A stretch of DNA of 64,000 nucleotides from Antarcticibacterium flavum. Its GTDB lineage: Bacteria > Bacteroidota > Bacteroidia > Flavobacteriales > Flavobacteriaceae. The notes below the pieces were generated by a model. It did not search any database. It saw only the letters and a list, made by a program, of their open reading frames with translations, and had not been told where the DNA came from. This document shows positions 8,127 to 16,682 of this stretch, piece after piece; positions within the stretch are counted from its first letter, which is position 1, and each line of letters begins with the position of its first letter. The stretch spans positions 186,001 to 250,000 of the forward strand of contig NZ_CP040812.1 of the NCBI RefSeq assembly GCF_006159205.1. The letters run 5' to 3'. The translations under genes and the position numbers were made by a program.

Positions 8127-8785
8127 ATCCCCACAAACCACATATCATTACCGAGGGTAGCGTTCAATACACCTTGGGAGAACTGAAAGACAATCAAATG
8201 CTTTATGATTTTGATAAAATGCTAATTTATCTCAATGCCAAAGGAAAACTACTTTTTGGCAAGAAATTCAAAATTTTTGAAGAAGACCGTGATATTATAT
8301 TCAAGCTCTGTAATTATTTTATCAGGGATGAAGCTAATTGCAAAAAATTAGACATCGACCGCGATAAAGGGATTTTGCTTTCTGGTCCTGTTGGTTGTGG
8401 AAAAACCAGTTTAATGAAACTGTTACGCCATATTGTGCCACATCAGAAATCGTATGAGGTTATACCCACACGAAACATTGCCTTTGCCTTTAATAATATT
8501 GGGTACACCATCATTGAAAATTACGGCGACAAAAAGTTTTATTGTTTTGATGATTTGGGTGTAGAACCCACCGGAAGGCATTTTGGAAAAGATTGTAATG
8601 TAATGGGCGAAATCTTACTTTCACGTTATGATTTATTTTTAAGTCATAAAACTAAAACACACGCAACTACAAACCTCAATGCTAAAGAACTGGAGGAACG
8701 TTATGGGAATAGGGTACGTTCAAGGATGCGACAACTGTTCAATTTAATTGCCTTTGATAAAAGCAGTCGTGATAAAAGGGATTAA
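8123..8785 (+). CDS. DnaC/IstB-like AAA+ ATPase
   Basis: A 220-residue P-loop ATPase. The Walker A motif is G-P-V-G-C-G-K-T-S (near residue 90), and Walker B is F-Y-C-F-D-D-L-G (near 140). It ends with the S-R-x-R-x-M/L-F-N-L-I arginine region (R-V-R-S-R-M-R-Q-L-F-N) typical of DnaC/IstB-type loaders. Its start overlaps the stop of the preceding DnaD-like gene by four bases, which implies translational coupling. It is likely the helicase-loader part of the ICE replication module. IstB (an IS21 helper) is less likely because no IS21 transposase is nearby. Confidence 0.75.
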   Translation: MNPHKPHIITEGSVQYTLGELKDNQMLYDFDKMLIYLNAKGKLLFGKKFKIFEEDRDIIFKLCNYFIRDEANCKKLDIDRDKGILLSGPVGCGKTSLMKLLRHIVPHQKSYEVIPTRNIAFAFNNIGYTIIENYGDKKFYCFDDLGVEPTGRHFGKDCNVMGEILLSRYDLFLSHKTKTHATTNLNAKELEERYGNRVRSRMRQLFNLIAFDKSSRDKRD

Positions 8786-8787
8786 AT

Positions 8788-9213
8788 CTAATTTTGGTTT
8801 TCTTCCTCTAAAAGAAGTAGTTCGTGTATCATATCGCTTTCATCCAAATATTGAGCCAACCATTCTTGTTGGGAAAGCCAATTGATATACTCTTTATCAG
8901 ATTCCCAAATAGCTTCAACATATTCCCCTCTATATTTACCGAAACTAAATTTCGTTCCAGAATCTTGTCCCTCAACTTCAGTATCGAACAATTTGTAATA
9001 GGTTTCTAATAAACCTTCTTCTCTACACCTGTAATACAGCCATTGTTTTTTATAGCCTTTGTATTGCCTTCTTTTTTCAAGATATTTTACCTTTTCAACA
9101 TCAGATAAGGCCTTAAATGAATTTCGTTTGGTTTTTGGTTTAAACAACCATCCAAAAGTCATCCCCAAAGTATTTTGAAGTACGTTCAAAAAGAAAATTG
9201 CAATTGCTCTCAT
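8788..9213 (-). CDS. Small protein with ExoX-like C-terminal motif
   Basis: A 141-residue protein on the minus strand, tail-to-tail with the ATPase gene. It has an N-terminal hydrophobic stretch, a basic middle (K-P-K-T-K-R, E-K-R-R-Q-Y-K-G-Y-K-K) and, near residues 88-113, F-S-F-G-K-Y-R-G-E-Y-V-E-A-I-W-E-S-D-K-E-Y-I-N-W-L. That last segment fits the short domain found at the C-terminus of ExoX-like nucleases (F-G-K-Y-x-G ... D-x-x-Y-x-x-W). No exonuclease catalytic domain is present, so only a DNA- or protein-binding role can be suggested. Divergent from qatA. Confidence 0.5.
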   Translation of the reverse strand: MRAIAIFFLNVLQNTLGMTFGWLFKPKTKRNSFKALSDVEKVKYLEKRRQYKGYKKQWLYYRCREEGLLETYYKLFDTEVEGQDSGTKFSFGKYRGEYVEAIWESDKEYINWLSQQEWLAQYLDESDMIHELLLLEEENQN

Positions 9214-9242
9214 TTTATTTGCACTAGAGTTTATAACACTCT

Positions 9243-9256
9243 AATTAGGCCTAATT
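9243..9256. promoter_or_regulatory. 14-bp perfect palindrome in the divergent qatA region
   Basis: AATTAGGCCTAATT is fully self-complementary. It lies 30 bp upstream of the minus-strand gene start (9213) and about 190 bp upstream of qatA. It is a candidate operator. Confidence 0.35.
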
Positions 9257-9400
9257 TACGAAAAAAGACCAAAATTTTGACTTCCAGAAGTAAAGATATA
9301 TTCTTAATAAAATTTTAACAATTTGTAGGAAACCGTAAGAATTTAAAAAGACATTTCAGTATATTTATAGGCGATTACGCTTAAAATATTAATGTTTAAA

Positions 9401-9429
9401 AAGCTAATGGGTTTTCATTGGCTTTTTTT
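9401..9429 (+). terminator. Terminator-like hairpin 21 bp upstream of qatA
   Basis: AAGCTAATG (9401-9409) pairs with CATTGGCTT (9416-9424), with one G-U pair and a six-base loop, and runs into a T-tract (9423-9429). No plus-strand gene precedes it since the ATPase gene that ends at 8785. It therefore looks like a leader attenuator of the qat operon or the end of a small RNA rather than an ordinary gene-end terminator. Confidence 0.55.
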
Positions 9430-9614
9430 GAATAAAATAACGTCAAAAAATGTGGAATGATAACGAAACAAACTCTGATTTTATCGACTATCAGCATCTT
9501 GTAAATGCTGTAACAAGCATTGTAAACAATGTCAATCTATTGCCTTGTAGTATTGGTGTTTTTGGCGATTGGGGAAGCGGAAAGTCGAGTCTTATGAGAA
9601 TGGTTGAAGAGACC

Positions 9615-9622
9615 TATTTAGG
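9615..9622. repeat. Target-site duplication, left copy (TATTTAGG)
   Basis: Eight bases identical to 12080-12087 directly flank the IS66 element. Eight base pairs is the usual IS66-family duplication length. Confidence 0.92.
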
Positions 9623-9689
9623 GTATCCGGTTGGCCAAGTACATCTGGTGTAAACTTAAGATAAATTCTAGCTTGCCTCCAAAAAAGAG

Positions 9690-9974
9690 ATGGATAAGCA
9701 AGCCTATATGTTTGAGTTAATTCAGGAATGGGAAGTTAGTGGTTTAAGTAAAAAGGATTTTTGTCAAAAGCATGGGATCATTCGGAGTAATTTTTATTAC
9801 TGGATCAAAAAATGGAAGAACAGCAAATCGGAAGCTCCGGAAGGATTTTTAGAGATCACTCCAGGTAAAACGGATTCCTTCCACGCTCAATATCGACTGA
9901 AATATCCTAATGGAGTACAGCTAGAAGTCTCCGGGATTGGTTTAAACCAATTAGCGGCTCTTGTAAACCTGTAA
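9690..9974 (+). CDS. tnpA: IS66 TnpA accessory protein
   Basis: A 94-residue protein with the helix-turn-helix-like start common to IS66 TnpA (W-E-V-S-G-L-S-K-K-D-F-C-Q-K-H, then S-N-F-Y-Y-W-I-K-K-W). Together with TnpB it is required for efficient IS66 transposition. It is followed after three bases by tnpB. The length is shorter than the E. coli-type protein but normal for Bacteroidota IS66 elements. Confidence 0.9.
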   Translation: MDKQAYMFELIQEWEVSGLSKKDFCQKHGIIRSNFYYWIKKWKNSKSEAPEGFLEITPGKTDSFHAQYRLKYPNGVQLEVSGIGLNQLAALVNL

Positions 9975-9977
9975 TCC

Positions 9978-10352
9978 ATGTTTAGTTTAAGTTCCTCCAA
10001 TCGGTACTACCTCTTTAGCCAGCCTTGCGATATGAGAAAGGGTTTTCAGGGCCTATCGGGACTGGTCACCGCCAAGATGGGAAAGAATCCCATCAGTGGC
10101 GATGTTTTTATATTCATCAACCGCAGGGCTACCCATATCAAACTCCTGCACTGGGAATTCGGGGGCTTTGTGATTTATTATAAACGTCTTGAGAAAGGAA
10201 CGTTCTCGCTTCCCAAAGTGCTCCAGTCAGGAAGTGTTAGTTGGAGTCAGCTGGTGCTGATGATCGAGGGGATCAAGGCAGAAAAGCTGCGTCACCTTAA
10301 CCGGTACAATCCTCCTGAACCCCCTGATTTTACTGATAAAAACACAAAATAA
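9978..10352 (+). CDS. tnpB: IS66 TnpB accessory protein (Orf2)
   Basis: A 124-residue protein with the highly conserved IS66 Orf2 segments C-D-M-R-K-G-F-Q-G-L, G-D-V-F-I-F-I-N-R-R, K-L-L-H-W-E-F-G-G-F and Y-Y-K-R-L-E-K-G-T-F. Its molecular role is not known, but it is a constant partner of the IS66 transposase. It lies between tnpA and tnpC on the same strand with 3-bp and 38-bp gaps. Confidence 0.94.
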   Translation: MFSLSSSNRYYLFSQPCDMRKGFQGLSGLVTAKMGKNPISGDVFIFINRRATHIKLLHWEFGGFVIYYKRLEKGTFSLPKVLQSGSVSWSQLVLMIEGIKAEKLRHLNRYNPPEPPDFTDKNTK

Positions 10353-10390
10353 TTGTTGTAAAAAAGCAGGGAAATCTGTACTTTTATGCT

Positions 10391-12019
10391 ATGGAAAAAT
10401 CCCTGGAAACCCTTTCAAAACAACAGTTGTTGGCCCTTTTAGAAGAGCAATCAGCGCAGGCGACATTCCATAAAAAAGAGCTTCAAAAATCTCAGCAAGA
10501 ATTAAAACAAAAGACTAAGGAATTAAAGCAAAAAGACAAGGAACTTGCCCGGGCTGATGAGCATCTTCGCAGCTATTTGAGTAAGTCCGGAGTTCTAGAG
10601 GAAAAAGTGGCCTACCTGGAGAGCCAGCTGGAGATGTTCCGAAGGATGCAGTTCGGTCAGAAACGCGAGCGTTTTGAAGATAAGGAACAGTTGGCTTTGC
10701 CTTTTGAGGTTACTGCCCAGGAGCTTGAAAAACGAGAAGAAGCCTTTACAGAAAAGATTACCTACCAGCGTAAGAAGAAAAATGCCACTCATAAAGGGCG
10801 TCAGCCGCTTCCGGATCATCTTCCGGTAGAGGAAGTGAAGATCTATCCTAAGGGAGATATCTCTCAGATGAAGTGTATCGGTCAGGAAGAGACCGATGAA
10901 TTGGAATACGAGCCTGCACGATTTTTTATTCGCAGATATATCCGGTATAAATACGCTCACAAATCCGGAGAAGGGGTGATCATCGGAGAACTTCCTGAGC
11001 GGGTGATCGATAAGGGTATTCCAGGATCCGGACTGGTAACTTCTCTATTAGTTGATAAATACTGTGACCATATGCCGCTTCACCGTCAGCTCGAACGTTT
11101 TAAAAGAGAAAAGGTCCCCATCCCTCCCTCTACTATGAATGGCTGGTGTGCCAGAGGGATCGATCGGATTGTTCCGCTCTTTGAAGAACTCATAGCCGAT
11201 GTAAAATCTCAAGGCTACTTGCAGGTTGATGAAACAACAATAAAGGTGCAGGATGAGGGGAAAAAAGGAAAAACTCATCTGGGATATTATTGGGTATATC
11301 ACAGTCCCATCGATGGAAATGTAGTCTTTGACTACCAGCCTGGCCGTGGGCAAAAGGCACCCGAAGCCATGCTTAAAGATTTTAAAGGCTACCTTCAGAC
11401 AGACGGCTATGCGGTCTATGATCATTATGCTAAAAAAGAAGAGGTCACCCATTTAGGATGCTGGGCCCATGCCCGTCGTTATTATGAAAAATCGCTGGAT
11501 AATGACCCGGAAAGGGCAACCCGTGCCTTAAAGGAGATCCAAAAAATATACGCTATTGAAAGAAAAATCAAAGAGGCAAATCTTAGTCCAGAGCAAATTA
11601 AAGAGGTGCGCCTTAAAGAAGCATTACCAGTAATTAATGAACTGGGGAAATGGATGACTCAGCAGCTTAAGTTTACCTTGCCCAAAAGTCTGATAGGAAA
11701 AGCACTTGCCTATAGTGTATCTAGGTGGGATGCGCTGTGTGCTTACCTGTATGACGGAAATTTATTTATAGATAATAATCAAATTGAAGGAAAAATTCGT
11801 CCGGTTGCTGTGGGAAGAAAAAATTACTTATTTGCAGGATCTCATAAAGCTGCTCAGAGAGCTGCGGCAATCTATTCCTTCTTTGCTATTTGTAAAAAGC
11901 ACCAGGTGAATCCCTATGAGTGGTTAAAATATACCTTGGAAAATATCATGACCATCAAATACAAGGATATTAAGAATCTCTACCCCCAGAATTACAAAAA
12001 ATTACAGCTGGGTAAATAA
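10391..12019 (+). CDS. tnpC: IS66 transposase TnpC
   Basis: A 542-residue DDE transposase. Residues 10-85 form a Lys/Glu/Gln-rich coiled coil, followed by the linker with G-R-Q-P-L-P-D-H-L-P. The catalytic core includes Asp280 (L-Q-V-D-E-T), Asp338 (Q-T-D-G-Y) and Glu466 (N-N-Q-I-E-G-K-I-R-P), with the C-W-A-H-A-R-R signature between. The C-terminus has the IS66 tail S-F-F-A-I-C-K-K-H. Full length, with no frameshift, so the element may still be able to move. Confidence 0.95.
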   Translation: MEKSLETLSKQQLLALLEEQSAQATFHKKELQKSQQELKQKTKELKQKDKELARADEHLRSYLSKSGVLEEKVAYLESQLEMFRRMQFGQKRERFEDKEQLALPFEVTAQELEKREEAFTEKITYQRKKKNATHKGRQPLPDHLPVEEVKIYPKGDISQMKCIGQEETDELEYEPARFFIRRYIRYKYAHKSGEGVIIGELPERVIDKGIPGSGLVTSLLVDKYCDHMPLHRQLERFKREKVPIPPSTMNGWCARGIDRIVPLFEELIADVKSQGYLQVDETTIKVQDEGKKGKTHLGYYWVYHSPIDGNVVFDYQPGRGQKAPEAMLKDFKGYLQTDGYAVYDHYAKKEEVTHLGCWAHARRYYEKSLDNDPERATRALKEIQKIYAIERKIKEANLSPEQIKEVRLKEALPVINELGKWMTQQLKFTLPKSLIGKALAYSVSRWDALCAYLYDGNLFIDNNQIEGKIRPVAVGRKNYLFAGSHKAAQRAAAIYSFFAICKKHQVNPYEWLKYTLENIMTIKYKDIKNLYPQNYKKLQLGK

Positions 12020-12079
12020 GCAAAAACTACTTACAAAATTATACTCTATTTACCGCGGCGTATTTAGCCGACTGCATAC

Positions 12080-12087
12080 TATTTAGG
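12080..12087. repeat. Target-site duplication, right copy (TATTTAGG)
   Basis: Identical to 9615-9622. The qatA frame resumes directly behind it. Confidence 0.92.
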
Positions 12088-13762
12088 GGACAAAGATGTT
12101 TTAATTATCAACTTTAATGGATGGTTATTTGAAGGGTATGAAGATACCAAAACCGTTTTGATGGGCAGGATAGTTAACGAAATAATCAAAAAAAGAAAAC
12201 CACAGGATAAAGCATTAAAAATTGCAGCAAAACTTCTAAAAAAAATAGACTTACTTAAAATTGGACAATCTGCTGTTAAGCATGGAGCTGGTTTTATGTT
12301 AATGGGGCCAGCAGGACTTGCCTTAACTACTACATCAGACATCTTAAGTAAGTTGTCCAATGCCGATTATGAAGAGTATATAAAAAAGCAAAATGAAAAT
12401 ACTGACCCTGACGAAATCCTTAAAAATGACATTCAAGAATTCCATCTAGCATTTGAAGAATTAATTAAGGAAACCAATTTAAAAAAAATAGTAGTGTTAA
12501 TTGATGATTTGGATAGGTGTTCACCAGATACAGTCATTGGAACACTTGAAGCCATTAAATTATTCTTATTTGCGAAAAATACTGCTTTTGTAATTGGGGC
12601 GGATGAACGACTCATTAAACATGCAGTTAGAAGAAGGTTTCCAGAAATACCAGGAGACAATACTGAAGTGGGACGTGATTATCTGGAAAAACTAATTCAA
12701 TACCCAATAAGAATTCCACCCCTTAGTGACCTAGAATTGACAACTTACATCAATCTATTATTCACTAATTTATATACGGACATCGGAGAATTTGAACATA
12801 TCAGGATAAGTGTTTTAGAAGAGAAAAATAAAGACCAATTTGGTTTTACGTTTAGATTAGAAAATGCGAATGAATTTGTTACTGAAGTCAACGAAAATCT
12901 AAAAGAAGCGTTGCTTCTCTCTGCCCAACTTGTATCGGTTCTGGCAGTAGGTCTTAATGGTAACCCCAGACAGACAAAAAGATTTTTAAACACTCTTTTG
13001 TTAAGACACCAGATGGCCAATTCCAAAGGAGAAAATCTTGATAAACGTATTTTGGCAAAACTAATGCTCTTGGAATACTTCAAGTCAGAAACGTTCAAAA
13101 GTTTTTATCAACAACAAGCAAAGAACCAAGGAATTATTACCGAATTAAAATTGATGGAAGAGTTAGTACTAGAAAATAATGATGAAAAATTAGATGAACT
13201 GCCAGTAGAATTTCAAAGTTATTTACAAGATTCTTGGATTAGACAATGGCTATCTTCAGAACCCAATGTCAGCGAGGTAAATTTACAATCCTATTTTTAT
13301 TATTCAAGAGACAAATTATCCGTTTCTGGGACTAATATCCAAAGAATGAGTTCTCAAGCTCAAGAATTATTTATAAAACTCTTAAATGATTCTGAAACTA
13401 TCAGAAGCTTGGCCTTAAAAGAAGTAAGGTCTCTTAGCGATGGGGATTCATCAGCGATATTTGAATCTCTAGCAGAAAGAATGAAAAATGAAGGAGAACA
13501 GAATGGGGAATCACCAACCATAAAACGTTTAATAGATTTTTGTAACGTCAGAAATGAACTAATCTCTCAATTATTAAGTTTGATTGATAAATTACCGCAC
13601 CAAGTTTTACCACTTAGTATTACCACTTGGCTTCAAGGAATTTCCGAAAATACTTCGCACGAACCTACAGTTAATAAAATGATAAAAGACTGGAGTAAGA
13701 GTTCAACAAATAAGCGTTTGGCAGGAATCGCCAAACGTAAATTAAAAAACTTGTAATAAATT

Positions 13763-14599
13763 ATGGGAACTTCTGCATCAGGTACTGGACCAAAAGGAAA
13801 AACACCATTACTACCCAGTTGGGCAACTGACTCTGACAATGCCCCAGAAACAGACGAGAAAAACAATCAGCAATCGGATGACACTTTAAATGAAACAGTA
13901 GATTCAAAACCTGAAACAGTACCAACACAAAAATTATCAGGCACAAAAAGTATACTCACAAGAATTTCTAATGGAGGTAGCGGTTCTAGTTTTAAAACTT
14001 TTGCTAAATCATATATAAAGTCATCTGGTGGTAGTAGGGCAGCCACAAAATCTTCAATTGCTGGAATTAACGTTGGTAGAAATTATCTTGGTTTTTTGAG
14101 CGGAGTTTCAAAAGAAGGCTTTAATGAAACTTTACAAAAATATGACTTATCTGATTGTATAGGTAAATCTAGTGAGGAAGTTATTGCAAAAATTGCTGAT
14201 AGAATTGCCCCAACGGGTAGTACTAATGACGAAGCAATCGCACGTGCAGCCATAATGATAACATTTGACCGACTCTATGAAAAAATCCTTGATAGTGGTA
14301 GAGATATAGAATCACTAGACAGTATTAACTCAGAAACATTGTCTGATACCGTAGTTGAATTTGTGAGTGCTTATATCTTCAAGAAATGGGTTTATGAAGC
14401 TGGAATTGCTCTTGAAAGAAATGATTTATCTGAAAGCGAAGCAATTAAATTGGAAAATGAAATGCGTTTTTTTATAAGAGATGAAGTAAAAAACGGATTT
14501 AAAAAAGCTGATATTTCTAAAATAGATTTAGCTCAAGGAGAAGGAAAAAAAATAATAGAGGACATATTTGAACTCGCATATTCAACACTAGAAAAATGA
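13763..14599 (+). CDS. qatB: QatB, partner protein of the Qat defence system
   Basis: A 278-residue protein starting six bases after the qatA stop. It opens with M-G-T-S-A-S-G-T-G-P-K-G-K-T-P-L-L-P-S-W, the Gly/Ser/Pro-rich start seen in QatB proteins. A disordered acidic linker (residues 20-70) and a mostly helical C-terminal domain follow. No enzymatic motif is visible. In known systems all four Qat genes are needed for phage resistance. The gene overlaps qatC by four bases. An exposed N-terminal Gly after Met removal may matter, because I recall QueC-like defence enzymes being reported to modify a partner's terminal glycine; that is not shown here. Confidence 0.82.
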   Translation: MGTSASGTGPKGKTPLLPSWATDSDNAPETDEKNNQQSDDTLNETVDSKPETVPTQKLSGTKSILTRISNGGSGSSFKTFAKSYIKSSGGSRAATKSSIAGINVGRNYLGFLSGVSKEGFNETLQKYDLSDCIGKSSEEVIAKIADRIAPTGSTNDEAIARAAIMITFDRLYEKILDSGRDIESLDSINSETLSDTVVEFVSAYIFKKWVYEAGIALERNDLSESEAIKLENEMRFFIRDEVKNGFKKADISKIDLAQGEGKKIIEDIFELAYSTLEK

Positions 14600-15933
14600 G
14601 TATTTGGCACATAATAATAAAAAATAATGAGAAGGATACTTTTGATGTAAAAGTGTCTGCTTCAGAAGAAAAGTATATTTTAAACACCGTTCAATTAGGA
14701 AATGACCCATCCGCTTTGGGAACTAATATTTTCAAAGAATTACGTTTGGCAAAAATAGAACCAAAAGATGAAGTTTTAGATTTATTGCATCTTTCCCTCG
14801 GAATTTACACTACTGACCAAGTGGTTTCCAGAAAAGCTCATGGCTTTCAAGAATGGAGTCGCCACTTCAAAATATATATGCCTGTTTCCTCTTTGGACAA
14901 ATGGGAAAATGCAAAAGAAGATTTGCAGAAATTACTATCGTTTTTAAGTGGAGATAAATGGGAAATTTACTTTAGAAAAAACATAATTACAGAAGGAAAA
15001 CAAATTAAACTCATTAAAAACCACAACCCTAATAAAATAGAAAAGGTCGCTTTATTTTCTGGTGGAATGGACTCATTTATTGGAGCCATTGACCTATTAG
15101 AAAACAAAAAGAAGGTAACCTTTGTTAGTCACTATAAAAGAGGAGCTGATAAAAGTGCTCAAACTATGCTGTATGAAAATTTAAGAAAAAAATATGGCGA
15201 TGAGTCTTTCTCTAATTATCAATTTTATGTGCAGCCAAATCAACAGCATGCCAAAGCTTCAAAAGAAGAAAGTTCTAGAGCTAGGTCTTTTTTGTTTTTG
15301 TGCCTTGGTCTAATAGTGGCAAATACATTAGAAGAAACTATTGACTTCATTATTCCCGAAAATGGCTTAATCTCTTTAAATGTTCCTTTGACTGGAACTA
15401 GACTTAGTAGTCATAGCACAAGAACTACACATCCATACTACCTATCTACATTTAAAAAAGTGATTTCCGAATTAGGGATAAAGAATAAAATTAACAATCC
15501 ATATCAATGGAAAACCAAAGGCGAAATGATGGTTGAATGCAAGAATCAAAAATTGCTAAAAAAACTTAATCATGAAACACTTTCTTGCTCTCATTCAGAA
15601 AATAGTAGGTATTCAGGCATGAGACCAGGAATTCAATGTGGATATTGTGTACCATGCATTATAAGACAATCAGCAGAAAAGAAAAGTGGTACTACCGGAA
15701 CTGAATATGTACACAATATAACTCAAAATGTTCCTTCACAAAAACTGGTTTCTGGCAGTGACATAAGGGCATTCAAACTATCTCTAAAGCGTTTAGAAAA
15801 CCGTCCAATAAGAAGCATAATGTTTGATATTTTGAGTTCTGGCCCTTTACCGTTTGAAAGTAAGCAAGAATTAGATAAATATATAGATGTTTATCAACGT
15901 GGAATGAATGAAGTAAGAGATTTTTTAGAATGA
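14596..15933 (+). CDS. qatC: QatC, QueC-like PP-loop ATPase of the Qat defence system
   Basis: A 445-residue protein, about twice the size of housekeeping QueC. Residues 1-145 form an extra N-terminal domain. The PP-loop ATPase motif S-G-G-M-D-S is at 155-160. A zinc site is formed by Cys331 and the cluster Cys348, Cys351, Cys354 (Q-C-G-Y-C-V-P-C), as in QueC. QueC makes 7-cyano-7-deazaguanine; QatC is a defence-specific relative. The four-base overlaps with both neighbours show an operon. A queuosine biosynthesis role is unlikely because no queD, queE or queF is nearby. Confidence 0.88.
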   Translation: MSIWHIIIKNNEKDTFDVKVSASEEKYILNTVQLGNDPSALGTNIFKELRLAKIEPKDEVLDLLHLSLGIYTTDQVVSRKAHGFQEWSRHFKIYMPVSSLDKWENAKEDLQKLLSFLSGDKWEIYFRKNIITEGKQIKLIKNHNPNKIEKVALFSGGMDSFIGAIDLLENKKKVTFVSHYKRGADKSAQTMLYENLRKKYGDESFSNYQFYVQPNQQHAKASKEESSRARSFLFLCLGLIVANTLEETIDFIIPENGLISLNVPLTGTRLSSHSTRTTHPYYLSTFKKVISELGIKNKINNPYQWKTKGEMMVECKNQKLLKKLNHETLSCSHSENSRYSGMRPGIQCGYCVPCIIRQSAEKKSGTTGTEYVHNITQNVPSQKLVSGSDIRAFKLSLKRLENRPIRSIMFDILSSGPLPFESKQELDKYIDVYQRGMNEVRDFLE

Positions 15934-16664
15934 AATATCATGACACTCATTTTCATCTGGACTTGATGTCCAATCCGATTGATATTGTAAATCAAATAGA
16001 GAAATCTAAAGTTTACACAATCGCAGTAACGAATAGCCCCAAAGTTTATTTTTATACAGAAAATATTACAAAAAACACTAAGTATATAAGACCGGCTCTT
16101 GGATTGCATCCTGAATTAGTTGGAGAAAGACATCAGGAAATTGATAAGTTCATTTCACTTTTAAGTAAGACAAAATATATTGGAGAAATAGGACTAGACA
16201 ATTACAACAAATCGCCTGTAGATTATAAAAGACAGGTTCAAGTTTTTGAGAAAATAATATCAGAATGCACAAATTTTAGCGATAAGGTTTTGACGGTTCA
16301 TAGTCGAAAAGCCGAAAATGATTTACTGGATATTTTTGGCAAATCGTTCCCTGGGAAAGTTATTCTACATTGGTACTCAGGCTCTATCAAAAACCTTGAA
16401 ATTGCGGTATCCCGTGGATATTACTTTTCGATAAACTACCAAATGACAAAATCTAAAAACGGACAGAAGATTATTGATAGTATCCCTATTAATCAAATTC
16501 TATTAGAAACGGACGGTCCTTTTACATCATTAGGCTCAAAAAAATTCACCCCATTAATGGTTGACAGTATCCTAGATAAAATTTGTCATTTAAAAAAGGA
16601 TTATAATTCAGATAAACTAAAAAACGTGATTTTAAATAACTTTTACGACCTGATTCAGAATTGA
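15930..16664 (+). CDS. qatD: QatD, TatD-family metal-dependent DNase of the Qat defence system
   Basis: A 244-residue TatD-type amidohydrolase-fold nuclease. Metal ligands are visible: H-F-H at 7-9, Glu86 (G-E-I-G-L-D), His124 (V-H-S-R), His147 (L-H-W-Y-S) and Asp195 (E-T-D-G-P). All are intact, so the enzyme should be active. It overlaps qatC by four bases and ends the operon. In QatABCD the TatD protein is thought to be an effector nuclease. Housekeeping TatD is less likely given the position behind qatC. Confidence 0.9.
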   Translation: MKYHDTHFHLDLMSNPIDIVNQIEKSKVYTIAVTNSPKVYFYTENITKNTKYIRPALGLHPELVGERHQEIDKFISLLSKTKYIGEIGLDNYNKSPVDYKRQVQVFEKIISECTNFSDKVLTVHSRKAENDLLDIFGKSFPGKVILHWYSGSIKNLEIAVSRGYYFSINYQMTKSKNGQKIIDSIPINQILLETDGPFTSLGSKKFTPLMVDSILDKICHLKKDYNSDKLKNVILNNFYDLIQN

Positions 16665-16682
16665 TGGTTTTTAGGGGTTATG

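Larger units (their letters stand above)
9623..12079 (+). mobile_element. IS66-family insertion sequence, complete (2457 bp)
   Basis: The element starts with GTAT at 9623 and ends with ATAC at 12079. The two ends form an imperfect inverted repeat of about 24 bp (left GTATCCGGTTGGCC..., right end read inward GTATGCAGTCGGCT...). A perfect 8-bp target duplication flanks it. It carries the three IS66 genes tnpA, tnpB and tnpC, all intact and in the element's own orientation, which is also that of the qat operon. Intact genes and exact duplications point to a recent insertion. Confidence 0.95.
9450..13756 (+). pseudogene. qatA: qatA, KAP-family P-loop ATPase of the Qat defence system, split by IS66
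   Basis: The 5' part (9450-9622) encodes residues 1-58 with Walker A G-D-W-G-S-G-K-S-S (residues 39-47). The 3' part (12088-13756) continues with D-K-D-V-L-I-I-N-F-N-G-W, a hydrophobic insert, and Walker B V-V-L-I-D-D-L-D-R-C near residue 197. Removing the IS and one copy of the 8-bp duplication restores one frame of 613 codons, so this is a single gene broken by one insertion. KAP ATPases with downstream QatB, QatC and QatD form QatABCD. As it stands, a 67-residue chimeric peptide and, from an internal ATG at 12158, a 532-residue P-loop-less fragment could be made. The defence system is probably inactive. Confidence 0.93.

Noticed and set aside
8123..8785. IstB helper of an IS21 element
   Set aside because: No IS21 transposase gene or inverted repeats are nearby; the gene is coupled to a DnaD-like gene.
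9450..9653. A 67-codon ORF as an independent gene
   Set aside because: It is the first 58 codons of qatA plus nine codons read into the IS66 end. The frame resumes at 12088.
14596..15933. Housekeeping queuosine enzyme QueC
   Set aside because: The protein is twice the normal size, overlaps defence genes on both sides, and no other queuosine genes are near.
15930..16664. Housekeeping TatD nuclease
   Set aside because: It overlaps qatC by four bases in a qat operon; the defence role fits better.
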